Positions 24,820-35,691 of a stretch of 64,000 nucleotides of DNA are shown in pieces. The first letter of the stretch is position 1; every line of letters begins with the position of its first letter. The notes under the pieces are model-generated. The model was not told the DNA's origin, made no database searches, and saw nothing but the letters and a program-made list of their open reading frames with translations. The stretch comes from Hyparrhenia diplandra (lineage: Eukaryota > Streptophyta > Magnoliopsida > Poales > Poaceae). The DNA lies in NCBI GenBank assembly GCA_015847255.1, contig JADLZK010011217.1, forward strand, positions 1 to 64,000, in the 5' to 3' direction. The translations under genes were made by a program, and so were the position numbers.

Positions 24820-25039
24820 CAGATAACTCGCACCGGTAAAGAAAGTCATTTTGGACAAGGTTTGGATCAAACATTGGGAATATAAATCATCAATAACTTT
24901 TAAGTTGTTGAGTTTGTAAATGTGAAAATTATATGAATATATTTGTTTTTTGAAAAATACTTTCATAAAAGTATACATATATCACATTTCGATAAATATT
25001 TTTATGATAACAAGAGGTCAAAGTTATGTTTTGGAGACC

Positions 25040-25790
25040 GTGTCGCCCAAGATGGCAACGGGGAATTCCTTGTCGGGGTCACTTCCCCATCCACGTCTCC
25101 ACGGGGAAGAAATTCCCGTCCTTGTCCCCATCCCCGTCAAGCGTCACGGAGGACGTCTTCGCTCCATCCCCGCCCGTCGCGGGGATTCCCCCCATCGGAG
25201 TCCCCGCCCCCGCATCTTCTCCCCATCCTCCGCTCGGATGCCTTTGCCGCCATGGGATCCATGTGTGGATGCGCCGCCCGTTGGAGTCGGGTCGCCACAC
25301 CGTGTGTGTGGATGCGCGTTGCGCCGCCTCCGTTGGAGTCGTAGTCGCCCGCGCGGTTGGTTGCCCTGACCTGGGGCCCGGGGGTGGAGCGTGGAGGTCC
25401 GGACTTTGTGGGGACGACGGCGGAATCCCTCCCCGGGCGGCCGACGGTGGGAGCCCCCCTCCCCGGCGGGCGGTGGTTTCTCACCCTAGAGTGAAGCGGT
25501 GACCGAATTTGGACTGGAGGAGGGAATTAGGGTTAGATGGTTCCTTATATACTCCCCTAGTTATCGGGCCTTTACATGGGGCTTTGGAGTGCGGCTCGGG
25601 AGGCCTGCTTTCATGGGGCGGCAAAGATGGGGATCGGGGTTGGGGACAATAGAACTATCCTCGTCCCCCACCATCTCCGATGGGGACAAGTTTCCTACCA
25701 ATTCGATCCCCGTGGGGATAAAATTCTTCACCATCCCCGTCCCCTAATGGGAGAATTCCCCACGGAGAATCGGGGATTGGGTCCCGTGCT
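25040..25790. mobile_element. GC-rich element with GGGGA/TCCCC subterminal words
   Basis: Both flanks of a roughly 750-base block carry many GGGGAATTC, CCCCATCCCCG and GGGGACAAG words in opposite orientation, the pattern of non-autonomous hAT-like elements. Exact ends and target duplications could not be fixed. The reading frames inside are composition artefacts. Confidence 0.45.
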
Positions 25791-25799
25791 TCGAGGCGG

Positions 25800-26150
25800 A
25801 GTGGACGACCGTGACACCGTTGTACGGCTCGTCTCCTCGAGGCGACCGTACGCTCGGATCCTACGTGGCAGCTGGCGATGGCGCGCGTAGGAGTTTTCCT
25901 CGCCAAATCCATCTCCACCCGCCATATATCTCCAGGTTCGTCACTTCCCCAATCTGCCTCATACATCTCCACCTCGCCTCGATTTGGTCTCCAAGATGTC
26001 GACGTCGGCCACAGGTAGGTAGAAGGTGGGATCCACACCGCAGCGCGGACACCCCAGCCCGCACCTAGATCACGGTGGCTTGGTGACGGCGGCGGCCACC
26101 CTAGCCCATACTCTAGGTGGATCCAACGGGAGTGCATTTCCCTGCTCTTC
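25800..26150. other. Unassigned stretch after the GC-rich element
   Basis: Moderately GC-rich, with no gene recognised. A candidate splice donor (CAGGTAGGTAG at about 26010) has no supporting exon. Confidence 0.25.
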
Positions 26151-26400
26151 ATCATTTTTTTTCTAAAAGGATGGCAAGAGCTTTGCTGCATATTTTATTA
26201 GATGATATAAAAGGAAAAAAGAGACAAAAATTTACAACTGTGAACATACAACACCCGAACAACAACTCCTACTAAACAGCTACTGCTACAAAACTAGCGC
26301 CCTAGTGTAGAAGACGATATAAACACCTCCCTATGGACATCAGGAAACACAACACGAGCCACTCAGGGCCAGGAGAGAAAAACGAATGTAAAAAAAAAAA
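26150..26400 (-). mobile_element. 3' end of a LINE, reverse orientation
   Basis: Reading the minus strand, GCTCTTGCCATCCTTTTAG followed by an A-run (the T-run at 26153-26162) is the usual 3' tail of grass L1-type LINEs. About 240 bases of non-coding sequence precede it and an A-run at 26391-26405 borders it. No target duplication was found. Confidence 0.45.
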
Positions 26401-26654
26401 AAAAACCTGAAGGACCACTAGGAAGCAACTGCCCCTCCACTTGGATTCATGGCCATCCTGAACTGCCGCTCTTCGTCATCCATGGATGGATTTCCGTTCT
26501 GTATTTTACCGTCCGGCGGTGATCTCTCTTCTCGTGGATCATGATAATTACTATACTCGTACATATGCAAAGCAGCCTGATTTCTGTACGTAGCTGTCCA
26601 AAATGTTCTGTAGCTGTCCAACACTCATACATACTCAAATTTTGAAATAGGATT

Positions 26655-26835
26655 GTTCATATCTGTTGTTATCTCTGCAAATCATATCTGTTGCTTCATA
26701 TCTGTGCAAATCATATCAAGCTAGAGACTGTAAAGTCTGTGCAAATCATATCTGTTGCTATCTGTGCAAATACGTACCTTTTCCAAAATGTACGTAGCTG
26801 ATTGTTCATATTTGTGCAAATCATATATGTTACTT
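26655..26835 (+). repeat. Degenerate minisatellite
   Basis: The phrase CTGTGCAAATCATATCTGTT and close variants recur five or more times with uneven spacing. No coding role is seen. Confidence 0.7.
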
Positions 26836-27600
26836 CCATTAGCATATGATTTTTTCCCTGAAAATAGAATTGGTCATGTGTGTTTGCTTATGGTGTATAG
26901 GACTGTTGTCTCTTCTAATGCCTACCAAACTGAATGATCTACCTTGCTGGATGGCATTCTACCATTTATTAGTTTGAATACTGTTTAGTGTCAGTTAAGT
27001 TTCCTAGTGTACTATAAACTATGAATTGGATTGATGGTGGTGATCAGTGAACTCCTACCAGTTAAACTTTATCTGAATGTGAACATGTATTTGGTAGCTG
27101 TTATCTGAATTTTGAATTATGGACTGGTTTTGTTTTGGTACATGCCCTTGTGAAATTTTCTTGCTCTACTAGATGGTTGTGGCTACTAGATGGCTGTGCC
27201 CATGCCAAATAGCCACACAGTGGTATACATAAATTTATTTATATAGGTGATCTTAATTATATGTGAAGCATTAAATAGTTAAAGACTGGACCCTGGGTTG
27301 TATAGTTTGTCTTTATACCAGTTTGTATGATAAATTCGAGGTGTTTAGAGACGGACACTCGTGTGTGGGTTGTACTTGCTCTTAGCCGTGTCCAATTGGT
27401 AAGGGGACCTGAACAGACTAACCTGAGACAAGAGGTCTTCTTCTAAGTAAATTTAATTGGGATGCATGTGTTCAAGATGAAAAAAGGAAGAACCACACAC
27501 GTCCCTGTCACTGTGTGTGGCCGTTTCCGGGAAACAATTTCTATGATCAATGGAGCTCATCTAACAAACGTGATTCAGCTATAACCATTAAATGGCGGCT
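26836..27600. other. Upstream region of AKR copy 1
   Basis: AT-rich, with no gene recognised. It should hold the promoter of the AKR gene starting at 27677. No clear TATA box was picked out. Confidence 0.3.
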
Positions 27601-28412
27601 TGACCAATGGAGCTCACACATCACATTTGCGTGGCTCCTCTCACACAGTTACACGGAATTGTACGCTAGCTTAGCTATGGCGTCATCGTCTTGTGTTTCG
27701 AATGAAAGCAGAGGCGTGCCCGTGGTAGCTCTGAGTTCGGGCAAGCCGATGCCGCGCATCGGCTTCGGAACGGCGTCGGCAACTCTGGGCCAGGCCGAGG
27801 GCCGCGCCGGCGTGACGGAGGCCGTCCTCAGCGCTCTCAACGCTGGGTACCGCCACTTCGACACGGCGTCGGCGTACAACACGGAGGCCTCGCTCGGGGA
27901 CGCCGTCGTCCGCGCCGTCCGTGACGGATTGTCACCTCCCGCGACGACCTCTACATCACGTCGAAGCTAGCCATCACCGACGCGCACCCCGGCCGTGTTC
28001 TGCCGGCGCTCCACAAGTCACTCCGGTTGGTTCTAATAACTTGCAACACATACGTACAGCTCATCATGAATCACTCTAGTATTTGGTTGGTTTTGGTTAT
28101 TTTCGGTGAAATGATCTCTTTATTTGCGCATGCATATGGTTCAACTCGTCAGGAATCTGCAGATGGAGTACGTGGATCTTTATCTCATTCACTTTCCGGT
28201 GAGCATGCGGCCGCCGGTGGTGGAAGGAGGCCTGACCGTGGTGAAGGAGGACCTGGTGGCCATGGACATGAAGGGGTGTGGGAGGAGATGGAGGAGTGCC
28301 ACAGGCGAGGGCTTGCGAGGGCAATTGGTGTCAGCAACTTCAGCTGCAAGAAGCTAGAATACTAGCTGTCCTTTGCAAACATTCCCCGGCTGCCAACCAG
28401 GTGATTCCTTTA

Positions 28413-28725
28413 GGCCTTGTTCGTTTTGACTCGGAACGGCGGCCTGGAATGTGGCCCGTTCCATGTGGATCAGCCGGATTCGGAATTAATCCTGGCCCAA
28501 TTGAAAATGGTTGTTCGGTTAATTTGGGCTGAATTGAAGCCGACCCTTTTCTATCGTTTTTTTTATCTAATTCACCATGATTGAAGCCCGGCCTCCTACC
28601 CTCTCGAACAAAACTAGACCCGTTTTCCATATGTTGAGCAGGTTTTAGTGAACCAATGAGAATCACTCAATCCAACCCAGGAATAAAAACGGCCCGTTTT
28701 GAATCAAGAGCAAACGATCGAGGCC
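28413..28725. mobile_element. Tourist-like MITE in AKR copy 1 intron 2
   Basis: GGCCTTGTTCGTTTTGA at the left pairs with AAACGATCGAGGCC at the right. TTA duplications lie at 28410-28412 and 28726-28728. It begins only 12 bases after the exon 2 donor. Confidence 0.7.
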
Positions 28726-28940
28726 TTAGTTGGAGCACACTCCATCTTCTGAAAAACAAGCATACTACTGTCGATTGTTGAAGACCATCAACTGCACGTA
28801 TTCCAACAGTAACTTATACACATTAAGGTCGCCCATATATATAAAGTTCTGCTGAAAATTTGTGTAATCAGTAGAATTCCTAACCATTTACCACAATTCC
28901 TATGTTTAATAATGAATAGCCAATTAATAGGTCTCACGTA

Positions 28941-29084
28941 TTCCCTACGTTTTAAATTGTAGATTATTTTGACGTTTCTAGATCCATTAATTTTGCTATC
29001 CACGCTTATACACTATGTGTAGATACATAGTAAAATAAATAAATCTAAAAAGACAAAGTGAACTATAATTTTGGACGGAGGGAG
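28941..29084. mobile_element. Stowaway-type MITE in AKR copy 1 intron 2
   Basis: The left end TTCCCTACGTTTTAAATTGT and right end ATAATTTTGGACGGAGGGAG are inverted repeats with TA borders. Confidence 0.7.
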
Positions 29085-29146
29085 TAGAAAACACTTAAAC
29101 ACTAATAAACAGTTTTATTACTTTTCGACGATGGTTTCTTCCATCT

Positions 29147-29296
29147 TTTTTTTTTCCGAACATACACATTGCGTATTTCATTAAGAAGGAGTAGGGTCAA
29201 ATACTTAAAATACAAAGCTAGCAGTAGTAATCCACTGATTACTAAAGCAACTTCGGCTTTTGCGGCACCATGCAGTTGTGATTTACATAAATTTGC
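29147..29296 (-). mobile_element. 5'-truncated LINE tail, reverse orientation
   Basis: A 150-base insertion starts with a T-run (the poly(A) tail on the minus strand). It is flanked by a perfect 14-base duplication GGTTTCTTCCATCT at 29133-29146 and 29297-29310. The right copy ends 30 bases before the exon 3 acceptor. Confidence 0.8.
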
Positions 29297-29863
29297 GGTT
29301 TCTTCCATCTCATGTTTATGTGTTCTCATTTGGGGAGCAGGTGGAGGTGCATCCACACCGCCGTCAGAACAAGCTAAGGGCACCTTGCACAGAGAAAGGA
29401 ATACAACTCTGCGCATTCTCACCGCTTGGTGGCAAAGGCACCGTATGGGCTAACAACTCCGTCATGGAGTGCCCTGTCCTCCAGCAGATAGCGCATGAAA
29501 AAGGCAAAACCATAGCCCAGGTAAATATTGCTAAGACATAAAAAATAATATCTATCACTCCCTCTAAATATTGCTAAGACGTGAAAAATAATAATATGTA
29601 TAACTCCCTCTACTTTTTACATACATGACAATTTAGGAAAGACGTATTTGTCTGAGAAACGTCACATATAAAAATGTATAGAGTAGCACACTCGGCAATA
29701 CTCACGATACAATTACATTACCTTTTCATTTTTTTTTGGTGATCGGGAATGTAGCCTTCACTAAGAGGCGAGAGAATTACACGACTCCAGCTACGAGAGA
29801 GGCCTCATAGCACAATTACACAAACCGTCAATCAAGTGGTGTGTGACCAATAGGACTTCAAAA

Positions 29864-30139
29864 ACCAGGACCTAAGCGGGGACGATGTCCCCACCCGTAT
29901 TTCTTTAAGAAGAAGATCTTCTCACCAGATCCCTGAAAACCCCCCGAACCCCAGCCCCCGCCCCGACATGGGAGCCCCACGGCACCCGTGAGAAGGGTCG
30001 GGGCTTCACACCATGCTTTGGACACGCGGTGACCGGCGAGGGATTTTTTGTGGGAAATCATGCGTCCGGAGGACTCGAACCCATGACCGATGGCCTCCCC
30101 AACCGGAGAGCTCACCAACTGAGCTATGCTCAGTTCCCC
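29864..30139 (-). mobile_element. tRNA-derived SINE in AKR copy 1 intron 3
   Basis: On the minus strand the element opens with GGGGAACTGAGCATAGCTCAG. An A box (TAGCTCAGTTGG) and a perfect B box (GGTTCGAGTCC) follow at about 30072-30130. A perfect 19-base target duplication GACCAATAGGACTTCAAAA flanks it (29845-29863 and 30140-30158). It is antisense to the host gene. Confidence 0.9.
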
Positions 30140-30713
30140 GACCAATAGGACTTCAAAACAAAAAAAGAAAGAAAGAAAGAAAGAGCCATTGCCCTAAACA
30201 CTTAGACCAACGAACTAACGAATAAGACACAACTGAGTATTGTTGTTTTAGGGTAAAATGTTGCTTCCCGCTGCAGCAATGTTAAACCTGAGAAAGGCCG
30301 TACTTTTTAAAGTGCATTTTATTATAGATAAACAAATCTTAGGTGCATCATAGTACAAGCTAAGTGAATGCAAAGATTAGACTTTCGAAACCAGTTATTT
30401 ACAAACTAATTTTCTCCTATCGATCGAGTTGCAGGTGTGCATTAGGTGGGTGTTTGAGCAGGGAGATTGCGTCATCGTAAAAAGCTTCAACGACAAGAGG
30501 ATGCGAGAGAACCTCGACATATTCGGCTGGGAGCTCACGGAAGAGGACCATCGCAAAATTAGCGGCCTCCCAGAATCGAGGGGAACCTTCGATTTCTTCG
30601 TCCATGAGTCCGGGCCTTTCAAAACTGCCGAAGAGTTTTGGGATGGCGAGATTGTCGCTGGCCAATCCACTAACCAAATCGGTGTCCGTTTGGATCCGAC
30701 CAACTTACAGTGA

Positions 30714-32751
30714 CTGGTCTCGATTTAAATGGATTTCCAATTACACGTTCTTGATCGGTGCCGATCTTCTTCTAATATAATGCTAGCAAGAATAACATGG
30801 ACATAAATAATTGCAAGAATGGATCTCCATGTATCAACGTCAGGGCCGTCCCGGGAAATTGGAGACTCTATACGGAAAAAAAAAGGAATACTAGCTTAGC
30901 AAAAATATGACAAAATGTACGGTATAATGTAGCATGTAGTATATTGCAAAAAGATATATCAATAATACCTATGTTGCATAATCTTTTTTTTTTGACAACT
31001 ATGTTGCATAATCTTTACTTGAATATCATCATTACCTATGTTGCATAATATTTACTTGAATATCATCATTCTTTTAGTGTTTTTTGAAATAAAGTTTTCT
31101 TCAATGATGTGCTCATAATCAATCTTCTCCAACAATTCGCCTTCAAGTGCAATTATAGCCAAATCATTGAGTTTTTCTTGTGTCATTGTAAAATGCAAAT
31201 AAGTTTTCAATAGCTTCAATTTTTTTTTTTAAAGAAACTTCAATACTGTACCTCATACCATATAGTACCTCAGCGCCTCGCTCATTGTTGTCGTCCATTC
31301 GTACTTCATCACGCTCGCGATACGTGGCCGGCTACCGATCTAGGCGAGGCGTCGAGTGCGGCTGCTGCTGGCAGCAGTAGCGAGGGCCAGGAGACGGGAG
31401 ACCTAACTCATAACCGGTGCCAGGGAATTGGGTCTAGGATTGACACAGACATTGATCGACAATTGAATTGAGTTGAGATCGAACAAACGGCCGACAGTAA
31501 ATAATTTTCTATTGGGCTTTGTACATTGGCTGCTATAATTAGCTTGCTAATGGGCCAAAGCTGCTGCATTAGTGTTGTACTAATGTATCTATTATGTATA
31601 GATTTGGAGGCCCATAGGATTTTGAGGCCCTGCGTGGCTCCTCCTGCACATGGCTAGCTAGGGACAGCACTGATCAACGACATCTTCTTTTACTCGAAAA
31701 TGACTTCACGTGTCTTTTCATTAAGAAGAAGAAAGTTTAAACTGGCGGTAAAACACTACACAACTACAAAGAGAGTGGCCGCAAACATAAGCAACGACAA
31801 TTGCTGGTACTAGTGCTACAGAATCACAAGAATAGAGAGGAGCTCCCCACCAAGCCACACAACGCAACAGTTACTTAAAAAGTCATGGTTATACTCCCTC
31901 TGTTCTAAATTGTTCTCACTTTTCAAGATGAGTTTGTATCCCCTTGTCTAAACTTTAGAGCTACAAAAAATTTATAGTATCTTAGCTCAGTTTCTAGATC
32001 TAAAGATCTAATACGAGGTGAGCTAAAGCTCAAAGGTAATTTTATACCATTTTTTTGAGTCTTTAGGTCTAAAGTTTATAGAGCTCTAAAGTCCAAACAG
32101 ACCCTTATTAACTTATTAGGGATGAACAACTGCGATACTAAGTATTCATTCATAGACCAACCATATGAAACGGACACATATCCGTGCGTGTACAAAGGAA
32201 TCACCAGAATATTTTTTGTGAAAACTTGGATAGAAAATTTGAAGAAAACAAAGAAAAGAAGAGAAATACAAGAGGCTGCAGCCGCCTGTGTGTGGTCACC
32301 CGCCAGAGGTCGACCTGACACCGCGGGCGTGCTCGGAAAGCCCGGCACACCACGTATTTTTTCTACAAAAGCCCGACCGGGACCGCACGGCATGGCACGA
32401 AATCGGATTTTGTTGTCTTGACGTGGAAAAAATCGTCCATAAAGGGGAAAAAACGCGCCATGCACACAAATAGCCGCAGAAATGTTAGGGGCCTTGGCTT
32501 TTTTAAGCAGCACGATGAAAGGCAGTCAGAGGATTGGATAGAACTCCTTGACTCTCAGTGACTTCATTGCATAAGAATTGGTCTGCTGATGTCTTCCGTA
32601 ACGTCCGTTGGACTGGACATGGATAGGACAGGTCTTATATGTCAAGGATTCGGATGGGTGTCCTCCAAACTGCCAGCGTCTCATCCATCCATTCGACTCT
32701 AAGCTGGTCCTCTCAGGCTCTCACACCACGTACGTACAGTCGTCGCTTGCT
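30714..32751. other. Intergenic region between AKR copies 1 and 2
   Basis: No gene was recognised. A short tandem repeat of ACCTATGTTGCATAAT units lies at about 30963-31075. A LINE-like 3' end appears on the minus strand near 31695-31870. A worn Stowaway left end (CTCCCTCTGTTCTAAATTG) is at 31894. Confidence 0.35.
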
Positions 32752-35691
32752 ATGGCTGCCGCCGGTGATGATCAAGCAGGGTCGTCCGCCGTGCCGGCTG
32801 TGGCACTGAGCTCCGGCAAGCCGATGCCACGGATCGGCCTCGGCACGGCATCCTTCCCGCTCGGGGACGTCGGGGACCGCCCTGTGGTACGAGAGGCCGT
32901 CCTCCGCGCCCTGGACGCTGGCTACCGCCACTTCGACACGGCGGCGGTGTACGGCACCGAGCGCGCGATCGGCGACGCCGTGGCGGAGGCCGTGCGTGCA
33001 GGGACGCTCGCCTCCCGGGACCAGGTCTACATCACCTCCAAGCTCTGGATCGCGGACGCCCACCCTGGCCACGTCCTGCCGGCGCTCAGGAAGACCCTCC
33101 AGTGAGTAGCCAACGACGCATGATCGAATGCTCATGTTATTGAATATTGATTGATTGATGGCCGCCGGCCGTTCAGGAATCTGCAGATGGAGTACGTCGA
33201 CCTGTACCTCATCCACTTCCCGGTGAGCATGCGGCTGCCGGAGGCGGAAGGAGGCCAGGCACCGGTGCTGGCAAAGGAAAACCTGGTGGAGATGGACATG
33301 AAGGGGGTTTGGGAGGAGATGGAGGAGTGCCACAGGAGAGGGATGGCCAGGGCCATCGGCGTCAGCAACTTTAGCTGCAAGAAGCTTGACTACTTGCTGT
33401 CATTCGCACAGATAATCCCGGCCGTGAACCAGGTTAGTGATGGGATATTTGGATTCCGTTTCCTCTGGATCTTGTATCCATTAAGAGCTAGGCTAGGACA
33501 GAGCAAAGCATGCTGGATTTTTTTTTCTTGAACATATATGATGATGACGACGACGTCCAACACCGAGGAACACCTCCGATCGACCGACATACCGCCGGTT
33601 ATGATCATAGTACATAAAGGTATATGGAAGGTCAAGTGATGATCATAGTACATAAAAGGTATACATATATAGAGGTCCAGGATGCAGATTAATCACTAGC
33701 AGAAATATATAGATATACTAAGTCTTCTACTAACTGGTTATTGGCTAAAGCTAAGAGATCGATAGATCGTGGACACAAAAATGGCATTCAGCACTTCCAT
33801 GTCAAAGGCCATATATGGCTGATGGCTCAGCCTATCGCGTTCATCTGGTCCCATCGCCTCTGCCTAGAGTGGTAAAGGGCCATCTAATTTAAGGAGTAAA
33901 ATGCACCCTAGGTCCTCAAACTATTCGCCTCCTCTCATCTACGTCCTCAAACTTTTAAATCAATTAACTAGGTCCTCAAACTATTGGCCCCTCTCATCTA
34001 CGTCCTCAAACTTTTAAACAACTATCTAGGTCCCTCATCGGCCCATGTGCATGGTACGTGGCCGCCTCTAGTTGGTCATGCACCCTAAACAATAGCATGC
34101 ATGACCAATCGAGGCGCCACGTGGCACCAAAGATGCGCCGATAAGGGACCTAGATAATCGGTTTGAAAGTTTGAGGACGATGAGAGGAGCAAATAGTTTG
34201 AGGACCTAGGTAGTTGGTTTGAAAGTTTGAGGATGTAGATTGGAGGAGGTGAATAGTTTGAAGACTTAGTTAGTTAGTTTGAAAGTTGAAGTATGTAAAC
34301 GGGAGGGAGACGAATAGTTTGAGGACCTATGATGCATTTTACTCTAATTTAAGCTAGCAGACATATTCCGGTTCCCTCGTTGTCCGCCTTGCCTGGGTCG
34401 ATGGATGGTGCCGTGGCGAGAAGCAGCAGCTCCAGCTCGCTGTCCGTCCCTGACTTCTGCGCTTTGCCCATCTACAATCAAACCCGTCGAGTCATCAATA
34501 CGGAACGTCCAAATATCTATACTCGTCCGACGTGTCCGGATTTGGTTGGATGTCTACACCATACCGGGTGAGGACCATCGGGACGCTATTTCTTTCCCCA
34601 CGTGGCTGTGAGAATGGACGCGGGCGGCAGTCGGATGCGTGTGGTGACTGTGGTCCTCTTCGAGTACTGGTGCTGCTACACGTATTTCTGGCGACGTCTC
34701 ACATCCGCACGCCACACAGCAACCGGTTCCACCAGGCACCAGCCATGCATGTTGGGGATATGAGGTTATTTTCAGACACTATAGCTAGACAACGGTAATG
34801 ACAGGCCCCGTGTGAAAGTCACACTTATCTAGTGATGACATAATCGTCCTTGGCAATGGCACAGGAACGCATATAAGCATTGAATCTGCATTTGTCCGAT
34901 CCTTAGGTCATTATTTCTGCACTTTCAGTCGGTTGTTTTGCTTGGCTATCGCATTTCATTCAGGTGCAATGCGCAATGCGCTGCCTCTTTGTGCCAGACC
35001 GTAAGACGTTTTGCTATTTTTAATTAATTGTTTTTTATATGTATCTGGGTATAATTTACATCTAAATGTGTAGAAAAGTAGTAAGAGTGGATGTGTTTTA
35101 TTCATCCTGTTTGCATATATCTCACTGAAATTAGAGCAGGTGGAGGTGCACCCGTGCTGCCGACAGAACAAGCTGAGGGTGTTTTGCAGGGAGAAAGGGA
35201 TCCAGCTCTGCGCCTACTCTCCATTAGGTGGCAAGGGAGCGCCATGGGCCAATAATTCCGTCATGAACAACCCTGTCCTCAGGGAGATTGCCCATACAAA
35301 GGGCAAAACCGTCGCCCAGGTGAATCGTTGGTGACTAGCACACTGTACAATAAGTAGAATGTATTTTTACATAATCTGAACATCTTATTTAATACGGATA
35401 GACATATTTGGCATGGTGCAGGTGTGCATTAGGTGGGTGTACGAGCAGGGCGATTGCGTGGTAGCTAAAAGCTTCAATGAGAAGAGGATGCGAGAGAACC
35501 TCGACATCTTTGACTGGCAACTCACGGAAGAAGAGTGTCGCAAGATTAGCACTCTCCCAGAATCGAGGGGAACCTACGATTTCTTCGTCCATGAATCTGG
35601 GCCGTACAAAACTGCCCAAGAGTTCTGGGATGGTGAGATTGTGGCTGGCCAGGCTAACAATAGTGCTTTGAGTTTGGATCCTACGAACTGA
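32752..35691 (+). CDS. Aldo-keto reductase (AKR4-like), copy 2, intact
   Basis: Exons 32752-33101, 33177-33432, 35140-35319 and 35422-35691 join without a break into 351 residues, a little longer than the family norm of about 315-330 because of an N-terminal extension. The start ATG precedes AAAGDDQAGSSAVPAVALSS. The catalytic tetrad is visible as Asp62 (YRHFDTA), Tyr67 (AAVYGTE), Lys97 (ITSKLW) and His130 (YLIHFP). NFSCKKLDYLLSF and SFNEKRMRENLDIF are conserved AKR segments. The expected role is NADPH-dependent reduction of a carbonyl in the cytosol. Family relatives include deoxymugineic acid synthase, codeinone reductase and stress-induced aldose reductases; the substrate is not deducible. 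Intron 2 (1.7 kb) carries a Mutator-like foldback element. It is the only copy of the three with a full uninterrupted frame, so it is the likely active member. Confidence 0.92.
33894..34344. mobile_element. Mutator-like foldback MITE in AKR copy 2 intron 2
   Basis: Nearly the whole 451-base element is an imperfect inverted repeat. It starts GAGTAAAATGCACC and ends with the complement of GAGTAAAATGCATC. A perfect 9-base target duplication TAATTTAAG (33885-33893 and 34345-34353) marks the Mutator superfamily. Each arm contains repeated units GGTCCTCAAACTATT and GTCCTCAAACTTTTAAA. The centre has a palindromic region around CATGCATGACCAA. Confidence 0.85.

Larger units (their letters stand above)
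27677..30713 (+). pseudogene. Aldo-keto reductase (AKR4-like), copy 1, broken
   Basis: Four exons: 27677-28025, 28153-28400, 29341-29520 and 30435-30713. They encode a single-domain NADPH-dependent reductase that folds as a TIM barrel and acts on aldehydes or ketones in the cytosol. The start is the ATG before ASSSCVSNESRGVPVV. The signature KPMPRIGFGTASATL and the tetrad residues are present (GYRHFDTA Asp, SAYN Tyr, TSKL Lys, YLIHFP His), and the C-terminus SFNDKRMRENLDIF binds the cofactor phosphate. Damage: one G short at 27931, one G short in 28273-28276, a TTG-to-TAG stop at 28363-28365, and one C short in 28384-28387. The stop is a substitution, so this copy is probably dead even if the indels are errors. 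The closest known groups are codeinone-reductase-like and deoxymugineic-acid-synthase-like AKRs; the substrate cannot be told. Confidence 0.85.

Noticed and set aside
26655..26835. CRISPR-like array
   Set aside because: The repeat units vary in length and spacing, and the host is a plant. A degenerate minisatellite fits.
30072..30139. Possible tRNA gene (A and B boxes on the minus strand)
   Set aside because: The boxes belong to a SINE with target duplications. No full cloverleaf acceptor stem was seen.
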